64,000 bases of DNA from Dolichospermum sp. DET69 (GCA_017355425.1 CP070233.1:3017501-3081500); one strand, 5' to 3'; positions 43,158 to 52,980 are shown, counted from the stretch's first letter. Notes: generated by a model not told the origin, from the sequence alone. A program made the numbers and translations.

Positions 43158-43214
43158 TAAATGATAGAAAATTATATCCACTCTACGATTGATGATCAGT
43201 AGTCATCATAATGT

Positions 43215-44588
43215 ATGAATTCTCTTCCGGTTGACATAGTTGAACCACTAGATATTCAAATTCCCAATCTGGGTTCTTCATTAACTAAACAGTTTCCACC
43301 AGTATTTTCTAAAAATACTATTCGTACCAGTCTACAAGCTTCTACAATAGACGCTGTTTTTGCATCTATTTTTTCTTTGAGTACCGGTGGAATTTTAGTC
43401 AGTAATTTGTTAGTCGAGTTGGATGCTACTCCAATCATATTTGGAATGTTATCCTCAATTCCCATGCTGGTAAATTTCATTCAACCTGTGGGTGCTTACA
43501 TTTCTGAACAGACTACCAGTAGATTTCAATATTCTCTATTAACCTTTGGAACTTCTCGGTTATTGTGGCTAATTCTGGTAATTTGTATTTTTGCGAATAA
43601 TTTCAGTTTACTAAATTCCCAACAGTTAGTAATATTAACACTGTCAATTGTCTTTTTTACTCATCTTTTAGGAGGATTAGGAAGTGCATCTTGGTTGAGT
43701 TGGTTAGCAATTATTGTTCCCCGCAGGTTACGAGGTAGATATTTTGGTATTCGCAATAGTGTCTGTAATCTGACGAATTTAATATCTGTACCTTTGGCTG
43801 GATTAGTAATATCAAATTGGGATGGTGGAACTATCCAAGGTTATGGATTGGTTCTCTTTTTAGGGATTATTTGTGGGATTGTTAGTTTGTATTGTCAATA
43901 TTTTCAAGCAGACGTAAATCCTCAATTACAAAATCAGAACAGTCTAAATTTATATGTAAATCCGACTGAAGATGTTACCAAAGATGAGACTAATTGGACT
44001 AATATTATTTGGCAAAATTCTAATTTTTTAATATTTCTGCTTTATTCCAGTTTATGGATGTTAGCTGTACATTTGAGCGCACCTTTTTTTAACTTCTATT
44101 TATTAGATACTTTAGATTTAGATGTGACTTTAGTAACTATTTATAGTAGTCTTCAGACGGGGGCAAATCTGTTGATGTTGATTATATGGGGTAAATTAGC
44201 TGATAGAATTGGTAATCGTCCCATTCTCATCTGTGTTGGTGTTTTAGTAGCTATTACACCATTATTATGGTTAGGAATTGGTGATGATCAACTTGATTTT
44301 TGGTTGTGGTTGCCGCTTTTACATATTTTTACTGGTATCACCTGGGCAGCAATTGATTTATGTATGACTAATATGTATTTGGGAATTGTCCCAATGAAAA
44401 ATCAATCTATCTATATTGCGATCGCTGCTGCTGTAGCGGGAGTGAGTGGAGCTTTAGGCACAACAATCGGCGGTTTTGTCGCCCAAACTCCCGAATTTGG
44501 CGGTTTATTAGGCTTATTTGCCATATCTAGTATATGCCGACTATTAGGGCTAATTCCCCTGATTTTTGTTCGAGAACAGAGGAATTAG
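43215..44588 (+). CDS. Major facilitator superfamily transporter
   Basis: The 457-residue product has twelve predicted spans in two halves. The loop between spans 2 and 3 is replaced by PRRLRGRYFGIRNSVCNL near 168-185, a pattern of a cyanobacterial MFS group, and the second-half signature GKLADRIGNRPILICVGV lies near 327-344. The substrate is unknown. It stands alone between repeats, so it may have nothing to do with the cluster to its left, although an export role cannot be excluded. The ATG at 43215 fits the length of the family. Confidence 0.85.
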   Translation: MNSLPVDIVEPLDIQIPNLGSSLTKQFPPVFSKNTIRTSLQASTIDAVFASIFSLSTGGILVSNLLVELDATPIIFGMLSSIPMLVNFIQPVGAYISEQTTSRFQYSLLTFGTSRLLWLILVICIFANNFSLLNSQQLVILTLSIVFFTHLLGGLGSASWLSWLAIIVPRRLRGRYFGIRNSVCNLTNLISVPLAGLVISNWDGGTIQGYGLVLFLGIICGIVSLYCQYFQADVNPQLQNQNSLNLYVNPTEDVTKDETNWTNIIWQNSNFLIFLLYSSLWMLAVHLSAPFFNFYLLDTLDLDVTLVTIYSSLQTGANLLMLIIWGKLADRIGNRPILICVGVLVAITPLLWLGIGDDQLDFWLWLPLLHIFTGITWAAIDLCMTNMYLGIVPMKNQSIYIAIAAAVAGVSGALGTTIGGFVAQTPEFGGLLGLFAISSICRLLGLIPLIFVREQRN

Positions 44589-44618
44589 GAGTCATGGAAA
44601 AGGCAACAGATATATGTA

Positions 44619-44980
44619 AGAGGATGTTTAAAAAGTCCTCATGTCGGTATTAAAAGTTTTAGATCCCTCTAAATCTCCCTTAAAAAGGGAGACTTTGATT
44701 CTGGTTCCCCCCTTTTTTAAGGCTACGGTGTACACACATCTCTAGACAGGATGCTAAACGTGATCCGATCCCCCTAAATCCCCCTTAAAAAGGGGGACTT
44801 TGAAGAATTTAGCCCCCCTTTTTAAGGGGGGTTGGGGGGATCTAAACGTTGTGGGGCAACTCTAGAAGACTTGTTTGTACACTGTAGCTTTTTTAAGGGG
44901 GGTTAGGGGGGATCTAAAAATGCCTAAAGTCACAGCGAAACACTTTATGGCTACGCCACGCAAGCTATCAAACAACCTCT
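44619..44980. repeat. Family A repeat carrying a family B element
   Basis: AGAGGATGTTTAAAAAG at 44619 and the inverse ATCAAACAACCTCT at 44967-44980 are the ends. Removing the 165-bp element and one target copy leaves 186 bp, about the size of the intact copy at 42922-43110. The first 100 bases match, in reverse, the outer part of the repeat at 8813-8914. The repeat fills the gap between the MFS gene and accD. Confidence 0.75.
44723..44887. mobile_element. 165-bp MITE-like element (family B, copy 4) with perfect 11-bp target duplication
   Basis: Its left end is CTACGGTGTACACAC and its right end GTTTGTACACTGTAG, slightly decayed. CTTTTTTAAGG (11 bp) is repeated at 44712-44722 and 44888-44898. 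The interior is nearly identical to the inverted 8456-8620 copy, including GTTTAGCATCCTGTC-type and CAACGTTTAGATC-type arms. It has the same length as copy 1, so these two belong to one recent subfamily. Confidence 0.87.
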
Positions 44981-45006
44981 AAGAGTTTTTACCAATTACC
45001 CATTAC

Positions 45007-45960
45007 CTATTCAACAGCAGTAGAACTTAATTTCATTGTTTCCCACAAAACCATGTTTGGTGTAGTTGTGGGTAAGGGTTGATGCAGAGCAATTAATTGT
45101 GTCAGAGTAGTTTTTAATTGTGTCCGGGGGACGATATCATCAACAAATCCGTGTTTAAGTAAGTCCTCAGCGGTTTGGAAATCTTCCGGTAGTTTTTCTC
45201 TGAGAGTTTGTTCAATTACCCGTCTTCCCGCAAAACCAATAGTTGCTTTTGGTTCAGCGATGATGATATCACCCAACATGGCAAAACTGGCGGTAACACC
45301 TCCGGTAGTGGGATTAGTTAAAATGGGAATATATAATAGTTTAGAATCTCGGTGACGTTGGAGTGCTGCGGATATCTTGGCCATTTGCATTAAAGACAGC
45401 ATTCCTTCCTGCATTCTCGCACCGCCTGATGTGCAAATAATCACAACAGGATAACGCCGTTGGGTGGCTTGTTCAATCATGCGGGTGAGTTTTTCACCAA
45501 CAACAGAACCCATGCTTCCACCCATAAATCGGAAGTCCATGACTCCTAGGGCTAAGGGTAAAGTATTAATTTGTCCTAACCCAGTTTTAACAGCATCTAT
45601 AAGTCCGAGTTTTTCTTGTGTTTCTCGCAAGCGATCGCTATAGAGTTTGCGATCGCGGAACTGTAATGGATCCGTTGGGCGTAAATTTTCATCCAATGGT
45701 TTCCAAGTATTAGCATCAATTAATTGACGAATTCGTTCATCACTATCAACCCGATTATGATGACCACAATCAGCGCAAACCATTTGATTAGCTTTTAAAT
45801 CCTTTGTGTAGCTAAGAACACTACATTTAGGGCATTTATGCCACAAACCATCGGCAATTTCCCGTTCTTGGCGTTCTAAATTGGAACTTCCTGATTTGCG
45901 CCGATTTGCAAACCAATCAAATAGAGACTTTAAACCGCGTGATTCTTCGTTGTTTGCCAT
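45007..45960 (-). CDS. accD: Acetyl-CoA carboxylase carboxyltransferase beta subunit
   Basis: AccD, with AccA, transfers the carboxyl group from biotin to acetyl-CoA, the committed step of fatty acid synthesis. The 317-residue product has the N-terminal zinc ribbon with CPKC at 39-42 and CADC at 58-61, then the crotonase-like carboxyltransferase fold with [15 protein letters not shown] near 150-164 and [20 protein letters not shown] near 181-200. The length and motifs are normal. The ATG at 45960 is followed upstream by a 354-bp repeat-rich stretch. Confidence 0.95.
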   Translation of the reverse strand: MANNEESRGLKSLFDWFANRRKSGSSNLERQEREIADGLWHKCPKCSVLSYTKDLKANQMVCADCGHHNRVDSDERIRQLIDANTWKPLDENLRPTDPLQFRDRKLYSDRLRETQEKLGLIDAVKTGLGQINTLPLALGVMDFRFMGGSMGSVVGEKLTRMIEQATQRRYPVVIICTSGGARMQEGMLSLMQMAKISAALQRHRDSKLLYIPILTNPTTGGVTASFAMLGDIIIAEPKATIGFAGRRVIEQTLREKLPEDFQTAEDLLKHGFVDDIVPRTQLKTTLTQLIALHQPLPTTTPNMVLWETMKLSSTAVE

Positions 45961-46314
45961 TTTTTATTTTATGTAATTATGTCGGGACTATGATTTATTT
46001 GATTTAGATGATTCTGTCGGAACTGTGATTTGTTTGATTTGTTTGATGGGGATGAAAAGTCAGAACTATGATTTGTTTGATTTGTTTGATTTAGATGATT
46101 AGTTAATGACAAAAATCACAAAAATCATCAAAATCACAAAAATCATAGTTCGTATTTTTATTTGCTCTGACTGGGAGGATGTTATATTGTGACTGCTTAG
46201 ATATTATCAAGATATTAAATCTCAATGGGGTAATAGCAGCTACAGTCAGGGAGAATACAGGTTACTGTTGATAAAATCATCGGCATGAGACAAAAAAAGA
46301 TTTAAAAAATGATG
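45961..46314. repeat. Degenerate TTTGATTTG-type repeats with an inverted half
   Basis: Between about 45985 and 46105 the motif GATTTGTTTGATTT recurs several times; between 46110 and 46151 its complement appears as AAAATCACAAAAATCAT units, ending in ATCATAGTTC. The two halves could pair into a long hairpin. A related stretch lies at about 51705-51806. The accD promoter must lie in or beyond this region. The remaining bases to 46314 show nothing. Confidence 0.65.
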
Positions 46315-47136
46315 TTAATATCCAGGCAAAAATAATCTCATATAGTGGGACAAAATAGTTTCACCGCTAAACACAGTGATTACTGCTCCTATGGCTAGGA
46401 AAGGTCCAAAAGGCATTTTTTGTCCCATTTGGTGACGGGAGAAGAGAATTGCGCCCCCTCCTATAAATACTCCCAAGATGCAGGAGATAAAACCCGCTAG
46501 TAGCAAATAACGCCATCCTAACCATACTCCCATCATAGCAGCTAATTTAGCGTCACCTGCACCCATGACCGTTTTGCCAAAAGCCATAGAACCTAAAAGG
46601 GCGATCGCGTCAAACAGATATAAGCCCAGAACCGCACCGGCTATAGCTGTTATTAAGCGTTTTGATAATCCCGCCAAAGTCGGTTCTGATAACCAAGCAA
46701 TAGCCATTTGAAAGACTATCCCTAAGATTAAACCGGATTTAGTCAGGGGGTTAGGTAAGGTCATTGTATCTAAATCTATGAGAGATAGAGCTAATAACCA
46801 ACTAAAAAAAGCCCAATAGCCGATGGTGAAAATTGAAAATTGAAAAACCCAAAATACTATTAAAAATATTATCCCTGTTAACGCCTCTACTAATGGATAA
46901 CGGCGGGAAATCTGAGTTTGGCAATAACGACACCGCCCTTTTAACCACAACCAACCGAAAACCGGGACATTATCATAGGCTTTTAACCTATTGAAGCACT
47001 TGGGACAGCGAGAAGGTGGCCACAGCACTGACAAACCAGCCGGTAGCCGATAAACTACAACATTAATAAAACTACCGAGAGATGCACCTAAGACAAAGAC
47101 AATGATACTGATGAGAATATTAATCAAAATGTCCAT
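46315..47136 (-). CDS. pilD: Prepilin peptidase PilD
   Basis: PilD cleaves the leader of type IV prepilins and methylates the new N-terminus. The 273-residue product has the N-terminal cytoplasmic domain with two CxxC pairs, CPKC at about 44-47 and CRYC at about 69-72, which bind zinc, and then several spans. The aspartates of the active site are in SLIDLDTMTLPN near 121-132 and GAGDAKLAAMMG near 193-204, the GxGDxK motif. It would process the pilins used with the pilMNOQ products at the other end of the window. The ATG start at 47136 gives a first span right at the N-terminus. Confidence 0.94.
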   Translation of the reverse strand: MDILINILISIIVFVLGASLGSFINVVVYRLPAGLSVLWPPSRCPKCFNRLKAYDNVPVFGWLWLKGRCRYCQTQISRRYPLVEALTGIIFLIVFWVFQFSIFTIGYWAFFSWLLALSLIDLDTMTLPNPLTKSGLILGIVFQMAIAWLSEPTLAGLSKRLITAIAGAVLGLYLFDAIALLGSMAFGKTVMGAGDAKLAAMMGVWLGWRYLLLAGFISCILGVFIGGGAILFSRHQMGQKMPFGPFLAIGAVITVFSGETILSHYMRLFLPGY

Positions 47137-47162
47137 ATTATTATTTGTCAGTTGTCAGTTGA

Positions 47163-47423
47163 CTAATACATATAGGATTCAATTTGATTCAATGCTACAA
47201 AACATTCCTGGGGTAACAGCACGGGGTACTTAGTAAAAATTACTTTACCTCGATGAGTTACTCGACTAATTGCTACTCCTGTAGCTTTTCCTACTATTTC
47301 TGGATGAACTTCACAGTAGGTATAGTAGATATGACTAGCTGCTCTAATTACAGTAGGGTCAATCAAGGACGGGGGCTTTTTTGGTGAAGTAAAGTTTGTT
47401 TGTTCTTGTTGTAAGGCGTACAC
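47163..47423 (-). CDS. Small conserved-type protein of unknown function
   Basis: No family is recognised. The 86-residue product is soluble, with the stretch PTVIRAASHIYYTYCEVHPEIVG at about 23-45 (a span) and a strand-rich second half, VAISRVTHRGKVIFTKYPVLL. It starts at an ATG and is separated by 26 bases from pilD in the same direction, so the two may be co-transcribed. Codon use is like the neighbours. I consider it a real gene. Confidence 0.6.
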   Translation of the reverse strand: MYALQQEQTNFTSPKKPPSLIDPTVIRAASHIYYTYCEVHPEIVGKATGVAISRVTHRGKVIFTKYPVLLPQECFVALNQIESYMY

Positions 47424-47508
47424 TATTAGCTTTTATGTAAGTTATAGATTTGCTTTTAGTTTATCTGAAAGTTTTAACAATAGGTGCTAAAATTTCCAGA
47501 TTTATCCT

Positions 47509-48603
47509 TTAATTTGATTTTAGTGCGAGAATTTGCATCAGTGCCTCGCCCATAGCTCGACAACCAACAAGTTTCATTCCTGGGGACATAATATCTCCTG
47601 TGCGATAGTTTTGTTGTAAAACTTGTAACACACTATTCTCAATTAATTCTGCTGCTTCCGGTTGGTTTAAAGCATAACGCAACATCATTGCGGCACTTAA
47701 AACCTGTGCTAAGGGGTTGGCTTTATCAAGTCCAGCAATATCTGGGGCTGAACCGTGAACTGGTTCATAGACACCGGGACCATCAGCACCCAAACTGGCG
47801 GAAGGTAACATTCCTATACTACCAGTTAACATCGCCGCAGCATCGGAGAGAATATCACCAAATAAGTTTCCTGTAACTATTGTATCAAATTGTTTGGGAG
47901 CGCGAACTAATTGCATGGCGGCATTATCTACATATAAATGAGATAATTCCACATCAGTATACTCTGCGGAAAGTTGAGTAATGCGATCGCGCCACAATTG
48001 AGATACTTCTAACACATTGGCTTTATCCACAGAACAGAGTTTACCACCTCGTTTCCGCGCCGTTTCAAAAGCCACACGCCCGATTCTTTCAATTTCTGAT
48101 TCTGTGTAAACCATCGTATTTACACCACGTTTTTCTCCGGTTTCTGTAGTAAAAATACCTTTAGGCTTACCGAAATAAATTCCGCCAGTCAGTTCCCGCA
48201 CTACCATAATATCTACACCTTCCACAACTTCGCGTTTTAAGGTGGAAGCGTCTATTAACTGAGGGATAATTTTCGCAGGACGTAAATTAGCAAATAGTTG
48301 TAAACCTGCTCGCAGCCCTAATAAACCTGCTTCTGGGCGTAAATTCGAGGGGAGAGAATCCCATTTGTAACCACCAATAGCAGCGAGTAAAACAGCATCG
48401 CTATTGCGGCACATATCTAAGGTAACAGCGGGTAGAGGTTCGCCGGTTTCGTCAATAGCAGCACCACCGATTAAAGCTGTGGAAAATTCAAAGCTCAGAT
48501 CAAAGCGTTTACCGACGACGTTTAGCACGTCTACCGCTACGGACATAATTTCGGGACCAATGCCATCGCCGGGAAGTAGAGTAATGCGGTAATTTTGAGT
48601 CAT
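47509..48603 (-). CDS. leuB: 3-isopropylmalate dehydrogenase
   Basis: LeuB oxidises and decarboxylates 3-isopropylmalate with NAD+, the third step of leucine synthesis. The 364-residue product has [12 protein letters not shown] at 8-19, the substrate Arg residues in [15 protein letters not shown] near 96-110 and [14 protein letters not shown] near 137-149, and the closing signature [25 protein letters not shown] near 245-269. All catalytic positions are there. The length is normal and the start ATG is followed by the standard [11 protein letters not shown] opening. Confidence 0.96.
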   Translation of the reverse strand: MTQNYRITLLPGDGIGPEIMSVAVDVLNVVGKRFDLSFEFSTALIGGAAIDETGEPLPAVTLDMCRNSDAVLLAAIGGYKWDSLPSNLRPEAGLLGLRAGLQLFANLRPAKIIPQLIDASTLKREVVEGVDIMVVRELTGGIYFGKPKGIFTTETGEKRGVNTMVYTESEIERIGRVAFETARKRGGKLCSVDKANVLEVSQLWRDRITQLSAEYTDVELSHLYVDNAAMQLVRAPKQFDTIVTGNLFGDILSDAAAMLTGSIGMLPSASLGADGPGVYEPVHGSAPDIAGLDKANPLAQVLSAAMMLRYALNQPEAAELIENSVLQVLQQNYRTGDIMSPGMKLVGCRAMGEALMQILALKSN

Positions 48604-48774
48604 AGTCAGATTTTGCTGGGTAAATGTTTACAGATAAAATATCATACCTAGCAATTGTGTTAAATGGATTGGTTAATTTTTTTAGTCTTCATGCAACTAA
48701 AAATTATCTCTGTTTGTTTTTGCTAAAATTAGCTTTATCTTGATTGTGTTAAAAATACAAAAAAAGCATAATTT

Positions 48775-49629
48775 ATGGATTTCCAACAGATTAGTAAAAT
48801 TGCTGCCGAACTGTTAACTACTTTTGGACTGAAAGTTGTCGGTGCAATTCTTCTCTGGCTGATTGGTCAAAAATTGATTGAATTTGCAGTAAAACTTTTA
48901 AAACGTGCTTTCAGAAGCCAAAATCTTGAACCAACACTCATTAACTATCTGCTAAATATCATTGAGATCACATTGAGAGTTATTCTCATTGTGGCAATTC
49001 TTGGCTTCTTTGGTGTAGAAACAACTACCTTTGCGGCATTACTGGCTGCGGTTGGTATTGCTATTGGTGCAGCATGGGGGGGATTGCTGGCTAATTTTGC
49101 AGCAGGAGCATTTTTAATTATTTTCCAACCTTTCAAAGTTGGTGATTTTATTACAGCCGCAGGTGTGACAGGAACTGTTGTCGAAATTGGACTGTTTATA
49201 ACTTCTTTAAATACACTTGATAATGTGATGACAATTGTGGGAAATAACAAAATATTTGCGGACAATATTCAGAACTACTCAACTAATTCTTATCGTCGGG
49301 TTGATTTATTGGCTCAATTAGCTCATGATGTAGATCATAATCAAGCGATTGCTCTTTTAAAAGCTAAAATTAGCTATATCCCTAATATTCTCCAATCTCC
49401 AGCCCCAGATGTAGAAATTCTCACATTCAACTTAGCCGGTCCTGTACTAGCAGTCCGTCCCTATTGCAATAATGCTCATTATTGGCAGGTTTATTTCGAT
49501 ACGAATAAAGCCATTCGTGAAACTTTTGGAGAAGCTGGTTATCCAGTTCCTGAAAAGCGTTATACAGTTAATAGTTTATCTCAAAATCCAGGACATGGTG
49601 TTATCCCCAATTCACCAGAATTAGGTTAA
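48775..49629 (+). CDS. Small-conductance mechanosensitive channel (MscS family)
   Basis: MscS channels open under membrane tension and release solutes during osmotic downshock. The 284-residue product has three spans: about 18-37, 59-80 and the pore helix at about 83-117 with FAALLAAVGIAIGAAWGGLLANFAAGAF, rich in Gly/Ala as required for the pore. The conserved FKVGDFITAAGVTGTVVEIGLF follows at about 122-143 and then the beta and alpha/beta vestibule. The size matches the minimal MscS form. It is followed by a short GGTAATT heptamer stretch. Confidence 0.92.
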   Translation: MDFQQISKIAAELLTTFGLKVVGAILLWLIGQKLIEFAVKLLKRAFRSQNLEPTLINYLLNIIEITLRVILIVAILGFFGVETTTFAALLAAVGIAIGAAWGGLLANFAAGAFLIIFQPFKVGDFITAAGVTGTVVEIGLFITSLNTLDNVMTIVGNNKIFADNIQNYSTNSYRRVDLLAQLAHDVDHNQAIALLKAKISYIPNILQSPAPDVEILTFNLAGPVLAVRPYCNNAHYWQVYFDTNKAIRETFGEAGYPVPEKRYTVNSLSQNPGHGVIPNSPELG

Positions 49630-49630
49630 T

Positions 49631-49662
49631 AATTGGTAATTGGTAATTGGTAATTGGTAATT
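49631..49662. repeat. Short GGTAATT heptamer array
   Basis: About four and a half tandem copies of GGTAATT lie between the convergent mscS-like and DUF167 genes. The unit is one base from that of the long array at 510-670. Confidence 0.85.
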
Positions 49663-49665
49663 TTC

Positions 49666-49890
49666 CTAAATTCCATCAATTTCAATTACCTTTTGTCGAG
49701 ATGTTGTCCCAGATTTAATTCTGATAGAGGATTTGGAAACATCAAAATTTTTGGCTAGTAATTTAATTAATTCCTCATTAGCTTTACCATCTACTGGTGG
49801 TGATTTGAGATGTACAATTAAACTACCATCTGCTAATTCTTCAATTTTTTGCTGTTTGGAATTTGGTTTAACTTTTACTCTTTTTTGCAT
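49666..49890 (-). CDS. DUF167 (YggU family) protein
   Basis: The 74-residue product shows the family core: [15 protein letters not shown] at the start, [24 protein letters not shown] (about 24-47, a span) and a closing [16 protein letters not shown]. YggU proteins are small alpha/beta proteins of unknown role. I use the ATG at 49890 because the family opens right there; the longer frame upstream to 49944 adds unrelated residues. Confidence 0.88.
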   Translation of the reverse strand: MQKRVKVKPNSKQQKIEELADGSLIVHLKSPPVDGKANEELIKLLAKNFDVSKSSIRIKSGTTSRQKVIEIDGI

Positions 49891-50211
49891 TATTAGCATC
49901 CAGAAATCATTAATTCTTGAATCACTTGATAAGCGCTTAACCATGCCAATTTAAAGATTCAAAATCAAACTTTAATAAATATTCTGCATAAAGTGATTTA
50001 AAAAACTCATTCATGAAAAACTGATTACCCGACGTGGTTTAATCTGGTAAGTAAGTTACTGGAAGAATCTTGAATGTGATCAGGTGGTAAGTTACTTAAT
50101 TGACGGACAATTTATTCTCTAAAAGATGAAGTTAAACGTTGAATTTAGCAAAATTGTCAATGGGATATAAAGTTGGGTTTTCTTGCGTCAACCCAACGGA
50201 CAAAAGACAGG
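49891..50211. other. 321-bp gap, nothing recognised
   Basis: The stretch is AT-rich with a short AAGTTGGGTT ... GTCAACCCAAC pair at about 50171-50198, related to the family E ends in the biosynthetic cluster. No gene, RNA or promoter could be supported. Confidence 0.4.
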
Positions 50212-51150
50212 TTAACTTATGAGGAATTTAGCTAATAGTTCTTGACGAGAAAGATTAGATAAATGCAGTAATAAATCAGTTCTCGCTGTGAGGGAAAGTT
50301 CCGCAATAGGAGTAATAACAGCAGATAATTCAGCATCTAAACTACCAAAACGTGCTGTTAATAAACTCACTACCATTAAACGTAGTTCTTCTTGTCTTCC
50401 GGTTTGTAGTCCGGTTTGTAATCCTTCTTGTAATCCTTCTTTTAATCCCTCTTTACGCCATACTTCGCGTTGTCTAAGATATGCTGGTGATAAAGCCATC
50501 ATTAACTCCCTATCTTCATCGCTAAGATTACTGTTCATTTCCATATTTCTACGCCAAGACGCTAAAATTTCCAGTAGATAATCCTGGTGACTGTCTGTGG
50601 ATATTTTAATCAATTTTTCTACTGCTTGTTCCTGGATTCTACCCTTTCCTAACACCCTTAACCATAGTGTATCTTGATTTATGGGTAATTGATTAATAAC
50701 TACAATGGCTGTTTTTTGAGATTTTCCCAGAAAATAAACGCCTTTTTCCCAATCATCTGCTTGTGTAGCTCTAAATCCTTCCAGTATCTTTTCAGAGCAG
50801 GTTGGTGTTAAAACCCATAAATACGGTAATTCTGGTTCTGAGATATTGCGGTTTTCTCGTTTGGCTTGTCTGATTAATTCTCCATGAACACTGTATAATT
50901 TCAACAAACAACTTCTAATCTCTATTTCATTGGGAGCATTGCGAAAGGGTTCAAATAGACAGCTTGTAACTGCCATTTTTGTTAATAATCCTAATTCGGA
51001 ATTTTCTGGTTTTGATTGATTAGGAACAAACCAAACATCTATCTCTCTGATTTCGCTTTTAACTTTTTTGCTAGTTTCTACACTACCCAAAGATGTTAAT
51101 AATTCTTCTAAATATTCTTTAGCAAATTGGTCATGGAGTTGTCGGGTCAT
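50212..51150 (-). CDS. Rpn/PD-(D/E)XK nuclease-like protein with DUF4351-type tail
   Basis: The 312-residue product belongs to a group of cyanobacterial proteins related to the Rpn recombination-promoting nucleases. The N-terminal part starts TRQLHDQFAKEYLEELL and has REIDVWFVPNQ at about 39-49. EWRKEG-type repeats (KEGLKEGLQEGLQTGLQTG, about 234-252) form a flexible, repeating helix, then LLTARFGSLDAEL-type tail sequence. A very similar gene, broken by an insertion, lies at 58430-59511. I use the ATG at 51150 because it aligns with the start of that paralogue. The catalytic site is not clearly conserved, so activity is unknown. Confidence 0.78.
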   Translation of the reverse strand: MTRQLHDQFAKEYLEELLTSLGSVETSKKVKSEIREIDVWFVPNQSKPENSELGLLTKMAVTSCLFEPFRNAPNEIEIRSCLLKLYSVHGELIRQAKRENRNISEPELPYLWVLTPTCSEKILEGFRATQADDWEKGVYFLGKSQKTAIVVINQLPINQDTLWLRVLGKGRIQEQAVEKLIKISTDSHQDYLLEILASWRRNMEMNSNLSDEDRELMMALSPAYLRQREVWRKEGLKEGLQEGLQTGLQTGRQEELRLMVVSLLTARFGSLDAELSAVITPIAELSLTARTDLLLHLSNLSRQELLAKFLIS

Positions 51151-51301
51151 AAAAATCAATAATTATGTCCTAGTTGTGGTAAAACATTTATTGCTAGAGC
51201 GATCACAGATTAATTTGGAAACTGTTCGCTTACAATGTCGCTGGGTAGGAGATTTAGAAAATCTGATTATCTCAGCTTAATCTTAATTAAGAAATCAACC
51301 C

Positions 51302-51616
51302 TTACCCAATACCCAACATTCTATTTACTTGTGCTAATCCTAAAGGTTTCCGTTCGATATTTTGGAAACATTCAATTTTTTTAAGTTGTATATAAGCAGT
51401 TTTGAAATTACTAGTTTTTAATAAAACAATATCTTGATAAACTGAATCTTGGGGACTTTTGATATCTATTACTAAATCTTGTAGTTGATTTTGACTAATA
51501 GCTAGATTCAGATATTTCAAAAATACCTCTCGTTTTTTGGAACGGACACTTACTAAATACCAATTATTAGTGCTTTGTTCTGATGAGTTTGAATCTATAA
51601 CTTCGATTGGTGGCAT
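51302..51616 (-). CDS. Small NusG-N-domain-like protein
   Basis: The 104-residue product resembles the NGN domain of NusG: NNWYLVSVRSKKREVFLKYL at about 17-36 looks like the W-Y-V-V-x-V-x-x-x-x-E opening, and a strand-helix pattern follows with DIVLLKTSNFKTAYIQLKKI. No KOW domain follows, since the protein ends at residue 104. The similarity is weak and made by eye, so a different fold is possible. It stands alone. Confidence 0.5.
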   Translation of the reverse strand: MPPIEVIDSNSSEQSTNNWYLVSVRSKKREVFLKYLNLAISQNQLQDLVIDIKSPQDSVYQDIVLLKTSNFKTAYIQLKKIECFQNIERKPLGLAQVNRMLGIG

Positions 51617-51704
51617 GATTAACAGTGTAATTTTCTTAAATTTATTTAAACACGAAACGCTCTAATTTTACTTAAAGCTTGTATAAATAAGATAATCCTG
51701 ATTT

Positions 51705-51806
51705 TCCTGACTGACTAATCATCTAAATCATAAAAATCAAAAGAATCATAGTTCCGCCAAATTAATCATCCAAATCAACTAAATCACATAAATCATAGTT
51801 CAGACT
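51705..51806. repeat. Degenerate AAATCAT repeats upstream region
   Basis: Units such as CATCTAAATCATAAAAATCA and CATCCAAATCAACTAAATCA recur with small changes, ending at the 3' end of the amidohydrolase gene. They are the complement of the TTTGATTTG repeats upstream of accD and include the same ATCATAGTTC end. Confidence 0.6.
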
Positions 51807-52980
51807 TCAGCCAATATTTATAAGCGGCATAAGCCAAAGTAACTACTCCAGTAATAATAGCAGATTCATCAACTTCAAATTGCGGATGATGCAAGGGATG
51901 ATTAATCATTCTATCTTCATAGCCTACACCCAAACGAAACATTGAACCAGGGGCGTGTTCTAAATAAACAGAAAAATCTTCTGCACCTAAAGATGGTTCT
52001 GGTAAAATTTGTACACGCTCATTACTCCAAGCTTCTTCCGCAGATGATTGCAATAATTGTGTTAATGCGTTATCGTTTTGTACACTAGGTACACCTTGAC
52101 GATAATTAACTTGATATTTTGCATTATAAGAATTACAAACATTAGAAACTATATTTTCAATCCATTGTGGTAGTTTATCACGAGTTTCAGGGTGAAGCGA
52201 TCGCACCGTCCCCAATAAATGAACTTTATCAGCAATTACATTTGGCGCTCGTCCCCCATTAATTTGTCCAATACTCAATACTACAGGGCGCAAAGGATTT
52301 TGAGTTCGACTAATCGCTTGTTGTAATGATGTAATCACTTGAGCAGCAATCCAAATTGCATCTATAGCTTCATGGGGACGCGCACCATGTCCAGATTCAC
52401 CAATAATAATAATTTCTAAATTATCTGCTGCGGCAGTTAATGCGCCATAGCGAATACCAACTGAACCAGCCGGAATGGAAGGAAAAACGTGTAACCCTAA
52501 AATAGCCGCAACATTATTCATTACTCCATCTTCTACCATCCAACTTGCACCTTGGGCAATTTCTTCGGCTGGTTGAAATAAAAACCGCACCTTTCCCCCC
52601 AATTCAGGGGCGATTTGGGAAAGTACCATCGCTGTCCCCAAACCTACTGTAGTATGAATATCATGTCCACAAGCGTGCATGACTCCCTCAATCCGAGAGG
52701 CATATTCTAAACTTGTGCGTTCTTGAATAGGCAAAGCATCCATATCAGTGCGAATTGCCAGTATCCTATCACTAACTTGAGTCCCTTGTAATTCACCAAT
52801 AACACCTGTTCTACCAATTCCTTCTTCTACGTGCAAGCCATTGGCAGATAATACACCTGCGATAAAAGCAGCGGTTTGATATTCTTTGCCACTAAGTTCT
52901 GGATGTGCATGAATATGGCGACGGATTTCGACCAATCGAGGTGCTATATTTGTTGTTAAGTCTTTAATTCGGTTCAACAT
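51793..52980 (-). CDS. M20 family amidohydrolase
   Basis: M20D amidohydrolases remove acyl groups from N-acyl amino acids or act on indole-3-acetyl conjugates and hippurate. The 395-residue product has HACGHDIHTTVGLG at about 101-114 and the metal ligands in FLFQPAEEIAQGASWMVEDG near 132-151, SGHGARPHEA near 194 and the final HHPQFEVDE near 366-374. The dimerisation lid lies at about 185-300. Everything needed for activity is present. The substrate cannot be told. Its ATG start follows a short gene by 22 bases. Confidence 0.92.
   Translation of the reverse strand: MLNRIKDLTTNIAPRLVEIRRHIHAHPELSGKEYQTAAFIAGVLSANGLHVEEGIGRTGVIGELQGTQVSDRILAIRTDMDALPIQERTSLEYASRIEGVMHACGHDIHTTVGLGTAMVLSQIAPELGGKVRFLFQPAEEIAQGASWMVEDGVMNNVAAILGLHVFPSIPAGSVGIRYGALTAAADNLEIIIIGESGHGARPHEAIDAIWIAAQVITSLQQAISRTQNPLRPVVLSIGQINGGRAPNVIADKVHLLGTVRSLHPETRDKLPQWIENIVSNVCNSYNAKYQVNYRQGVPSVQNDNALTQLLQSSAEEAWSNERVQILPEPSLGAEDFSVYLEHAPGSMFRLGVGYEDRMINHPLHHPQFEVDESAIITGVVTLAYAAYKYWLKSEL

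Larger units (their letters stand above)
42352..43214. other. 863-bp gap holding a recombinase remnant and repeats
   Basis: This stretch has the truncated recombinase copy at 42546-42775, an intact family A repeat at 42922-43110 and a second copy of the 29143 repeat at about 43113-43157. The rest holds no recognisable gene. Bases 43158-43214 are AT-rich and may hold the promoter of the MFS transporter gene. Confidence 0.6.
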
